In this document: one piece after another, positions 62,156 through 64,000 of the stretch | Position numbering within the stretch: the first letter of the stretch is position 1 | Layout of the letters: the number at the start of each line of letters is the position of its first letter | From: Salegentibacter sp. | GTDB taxonomy: Bacteria; Bacteroidota; Bacteroidia; Flavobacteriales; Flavobacteriaceae | Assembly (NCBI GenBank): GCA_024635795.1 | Contig: JAGXIH010000017.1 | Span: 186,001 to 250,000, forward strand | Reading direction: 5' to 3' | DNA: 64,000 nucleotides | Program-made: the position numbers and the translations under genes | Notes under the pieces: generated by a model | Told to the model about the DNA's origin: nothing | The model's database searches: none | Seen by the model: only the letters and a program-made list of their open reading frames with translations

Positions 62156-63481
62156 ATGTTTAACAAAATTAAGCTTACTGCCTGCGCCTTACTGGTTAGC
62201 GCCGCAGGAGTTGCCCAGGAGGTCGAATTCAAAGAATACGACCTGGACAATGGATTACACGTAATATTACATCAGGACAACACGGCTCCCGTAGTCACAG
62301 TTGGAGTAATGTACCACGTAGGTGCTAAAGATGAAGAAAAAGGCCGCTCTGGCTTTGCTCACTTCTTTGAACACCTTTTATTTGAAGGCACCGAAAACAT
62401 TGAGCGCGGTAAATGGTTTGATATTGTAGCCGCTAATGGTGGTAGCAACAACGCCAATACCACTCAAGATCGTACTTATTACTACGAAACTTTCCCTTCC
62501 AACAACCTTGAACTTGGTTTATGGATGGAATCTGAAAGAATGCTTCACCCGGTTATTAACGAAGTTGGGGTAGAAACTCAAAACGAGGTAGTAAAGGAAG
62601 AAAAGCGTTCTCGTATAGACAATGCGCCTTACGGAAAGATCATCTATGCCACCGGGATCAATAAATATGTTTTTGACAAGCATCCTTACAAAAACTCGGT
62701 AATTGGCACGATGGAAGATCTTGACGCAGCCGAGCTTACTGAATTCAAAGCTTTCTTCGATAAGTATTACGGACCAAACAATGCCACTTTAGTAGTTGCC
62801 GGTGATATTGAAATTGGAGAAACCAAAAAGATGATTAAAAAGTATTTTGCTGAAGTTCCTAAAGGAAATGAAGTAGCACGAGTTACAATTGAAGAAGAAC
62901 CAATTACTGAAACTATCACTGCTACAGAATATGATAGCAACATACAAATTCCTGCAAAGTTATTTGTTTACCGCACGCCTTCTATGATAGAGAAAGATGC
63001 TTATATATTGGATATGATTTCTTCTATCCTTACCGACGGGAGAAGCTCCAGAATGTATAAGAAGATGGTAGACGAAGAAAAAACCGCACTTCAGGTATTG
63101 GCTTTCCCAAGATCTCAGGAAGATTATGGAACTTATGTAATGGGTGCTCTTGCTTTGGGTGAAACTCCCCTAGACACACTTGCAGTTTCAATGGACGAAG
63201 AAATTTACAAACTTCAAAACGAGTTGATCTCAGAAAAGGAGTATCAAAAACTTCAGAATAAGTTTGAGAACCGTTTTGTGAATTCTAACAGCAGCATACA
63301 GGGAATCGCTTCTTCACTTGCAACTTACAATGTTCTTTATGGAGATACCGATCTTATAAATGAAGAGATTGAAATCTACAGAGAGATCACAAGAGAAGAT
63401 ATTAAAAGAGTTGCCAACGAATATCTTAATGAGAACCAACGTTTGGAATTAGATTATCTTCCAGAAAGCGACAAGGAATAA
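62156..63481 (+). CDS. M16 family zinc metallopeptidase, catalytic type
   Basis: 441 residues. A signal peptide (ALLVSAAGVAQE) marks export to the periplasm. The inverted zinc motif HFFEH is at residues 69-73, with a downstream Glu ligand in NEVVKEEKRSRID near 149. One peptidase M16 unit plus the second M16_C-type half (PTDGRS-like ILTDGRSSRMYKKMVDEE). M16 proteins act as dimers of an active and an inactive subunit. The next gene, 17 bases on, lacks the motif and is its probable partner. Confidence 0.95.
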   Translation: MFNKIKLTACALLVSAAGVAQEVEFKEYDLDNGLHVILHQDNTAPVVTVGVMYHVGAKDEEKGRSGFAHFFEHLLFEGTENIERGKWFDIVAANGGSNNANTTQDRTYYYETFPSNNLELGLWMESERMLHPVINEVGVETQNEVVKEEKRSRIDNAPYGKIIYATGINKYVFDKHPYKNSVIGTMEDLDAAELTEFKAFFDKYYGPNNATLVVAGDIEIGETKKMIKKYFAEVPKGNEVARVTIEEEPITETITATEYDSNIQIPAKLFVYRTPSMIEKDAYILDMISSILTDGRSSRMYKKMVDEEKTALQVLAFPRSQEDYGTYVMGALALGETPLDTLAVSMDEEIYKLQNELISEKEYQKLQNKFENRFVNSNSSIQGIASSLATYNVLYGDTDLINEEIEIYREITREDIKRVANEYLNENQRLELDYLPESDKE

Positions 63482-63498
63482 CCTAAAAAATAAAAAGA

Positions 63499-64000
63499 AT
63501 GAAATTCAATATACTTACATTATTTATCGCCTGTTTTTTGACCACCGCGGCAATTGCACAGGTAGACCGTTCCAAACAACCGGAACCGGGACCGGCGCCA
63601 AAGATCAATCTTGGCCAGCCAGATGAATTCACATTAGACAACGGCTTAAAAGTTTTAGTAGTAGAGAATCACAAATTACCAAGGGTTTCTGCCTCTTTAA
63701 TTATAGATAATAAACCTCACGCCGAAGAAAAACCGGCCACATCTTCTCTAGTAGCTTCTTTGATGGGCACTGGAACCGAGAATATGTCTAAAGATGATTT
63801 TAATGAAGAGATCGACTTTTTAGGAGCCAATCTTAATTTTGGATCAGAAAGTGTTTACGCGAGTTCGCTTTCAAAGTTTTTCCCAAGGGTAATGGAACTT
63901 ATGGCTGAAGGAGCCTTAAGACCAAAATTCACCCAGGAAGAATTTGAAGCTGAAAAAAACAAGCAAATTGAAGGCTTAAAATCTATTGATAAAGATGTAG
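63499..64000 (+). CDS. M16 family peptidase-like protein, non-catalytic partner, cut by the window end
   Basis: 167 codons are visible before the window ends. Signal peptide (ILTLFIACFLTTAAIAQ), then an M16 start (DEFTLDNGLKVLVVENHKLP and RVSASLIIDNKPHAEEKPAT). At the place of HxxEH the sequence reads SLVASLMGTGTENM, with no zinc ligands. Paired active and inactive M16 genes in tandem are common; this is the inactive one. The 3' part is beyond the window. Confidence 0.9.
   Translation, partial: MKFNILTLFIACFLTTAAIAQVDRSKQPEPGPAPKINLGQPDEFTLDNGLKVLVVENHKLPRVSASLIIDNKPHAEEKPATSSLVASLMGTGTENMSKDDFNEEIDFLGANLNFGSESVYASSLSKFFPRVMELMAEGALRPKFTQEEFEAEKNKQIEGLKSIDKDV

Noticed and set aside
1-64000. 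CRISPR array, tRNA, rRNA, prophage or insertion sequence
   Set aside because: No regularly spaced repeats, no cloverleaf or rRNA-like blocks, and no transposase, integrase or phage genes were recognised by eye; a tRNAscan and profile search would be needed to be certain.

Overview
The window reads as a chromosomal segment of a marine-type member of the Flavobacteriaceae (Bacteroidota). The grounds are: a SprA gliding/type IX secretion gene, a full alternative complex III (actABCDEF) operon joined to an aa3-type cytochrome oxidase, Bacteroidota-style -7 boxes (TAnnTTTG) in front of many genes, few Shine-Dalgarno-like sites, AT-rich intergenic DNA, and many Bacteroidota-specific small families (DUF3098, DUF3127, DUF4199, DUF4301). 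No rRNA, tRNA, CRISPR array, prophage or insertion sequence was seen.

Layout. 1-8.5 kb (minus): maeB, ruvA and the first three quarters of sprA. 8.7-10.7 kb: a hemolysin III-type membrane protein and a beta-propeller lipoprotein with a C11 tract in its upstream region. 10.8-14.2 kb (minus): ruvB, a cytochrome P450 and queG. 14.4-26.3 kb (minus): the respiratory operon actA-B-C-D-E-F then oxidase subunits II and I. Electrons would pass from menaquinol through ActB/ActC and the ActA/ActE haems to the CuA site of subunit II and on to subunit I. 26.5-31.5 kb: a SPOR protein and the rimP-nusA-infB operon (minus). 31.8-33.8 kb: an iron-sulfur repair protein (RIC/ScdA type) and a tandem universal stress protein, each preceded by a similar Crp/Fnr-like palindrome. 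33.8-37 kb: an AsmA-like protein, small orphans and a frameshifted metallophosphoesterase. 37.2-40.3 kb (plus): DUF3098-uppP-truB, a TonB-like protein and tag. 40.3-45.5 kb: a fatty acid hydroxylase family protein, aat, DUF3127, a flavin reductase, a histidine kinase, a HIT protein and greA. 45.5-48.6 kb: a Rieske-like lipoprotein without its histidine ligands, and a TonB-dependent receptor behind a TPP riboswitch. 48.7-52.4 kb: a hybrid kinase with an Hpt domain, facing an NtrC-type regulator. 52.5-53.7 kb: sparse DNA with a gene remnant, a PepSY-like protein and a cluster of TCCACA motifs. 53.7-58.5 kb (minus): a tight seven-gene run (PPTase, pcrB, thiamine-binding DUF77, pnuC-like, NadR-like kinase, DUF4301, arfB). 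58.5-64 kb: ahcY, DUF2007, rplU-rpmA, DUF4199 and two M16 peptidase genes, the second cut by the window end.

The most unusual points are these. (1) Hairpins directly after a TATATTTG promoter box in the short leaders of rimP-nusA-infB, greA and rplU; the first two end in a U-run just before the gene, which suggests attenuation of transcription-factor genes. (2) Matching Crp/Fnr-like palindromes in front of the iron-sulfur repair and stress-protein genes. (3) The same helix-hairpin-helix-like tail on ribosomal protein L21 and on the membrane subunit ActC. (4) A six-haem ActA made by an N-terminal cytochrome c fusion. (5) A TPP riboswitch on an outer-membrane receptor, with a candidate inner-membrane thiamine or nicotinamide riboside route 8 kb away. 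All functions are read from sequence motifs alone; no similarity search was run.
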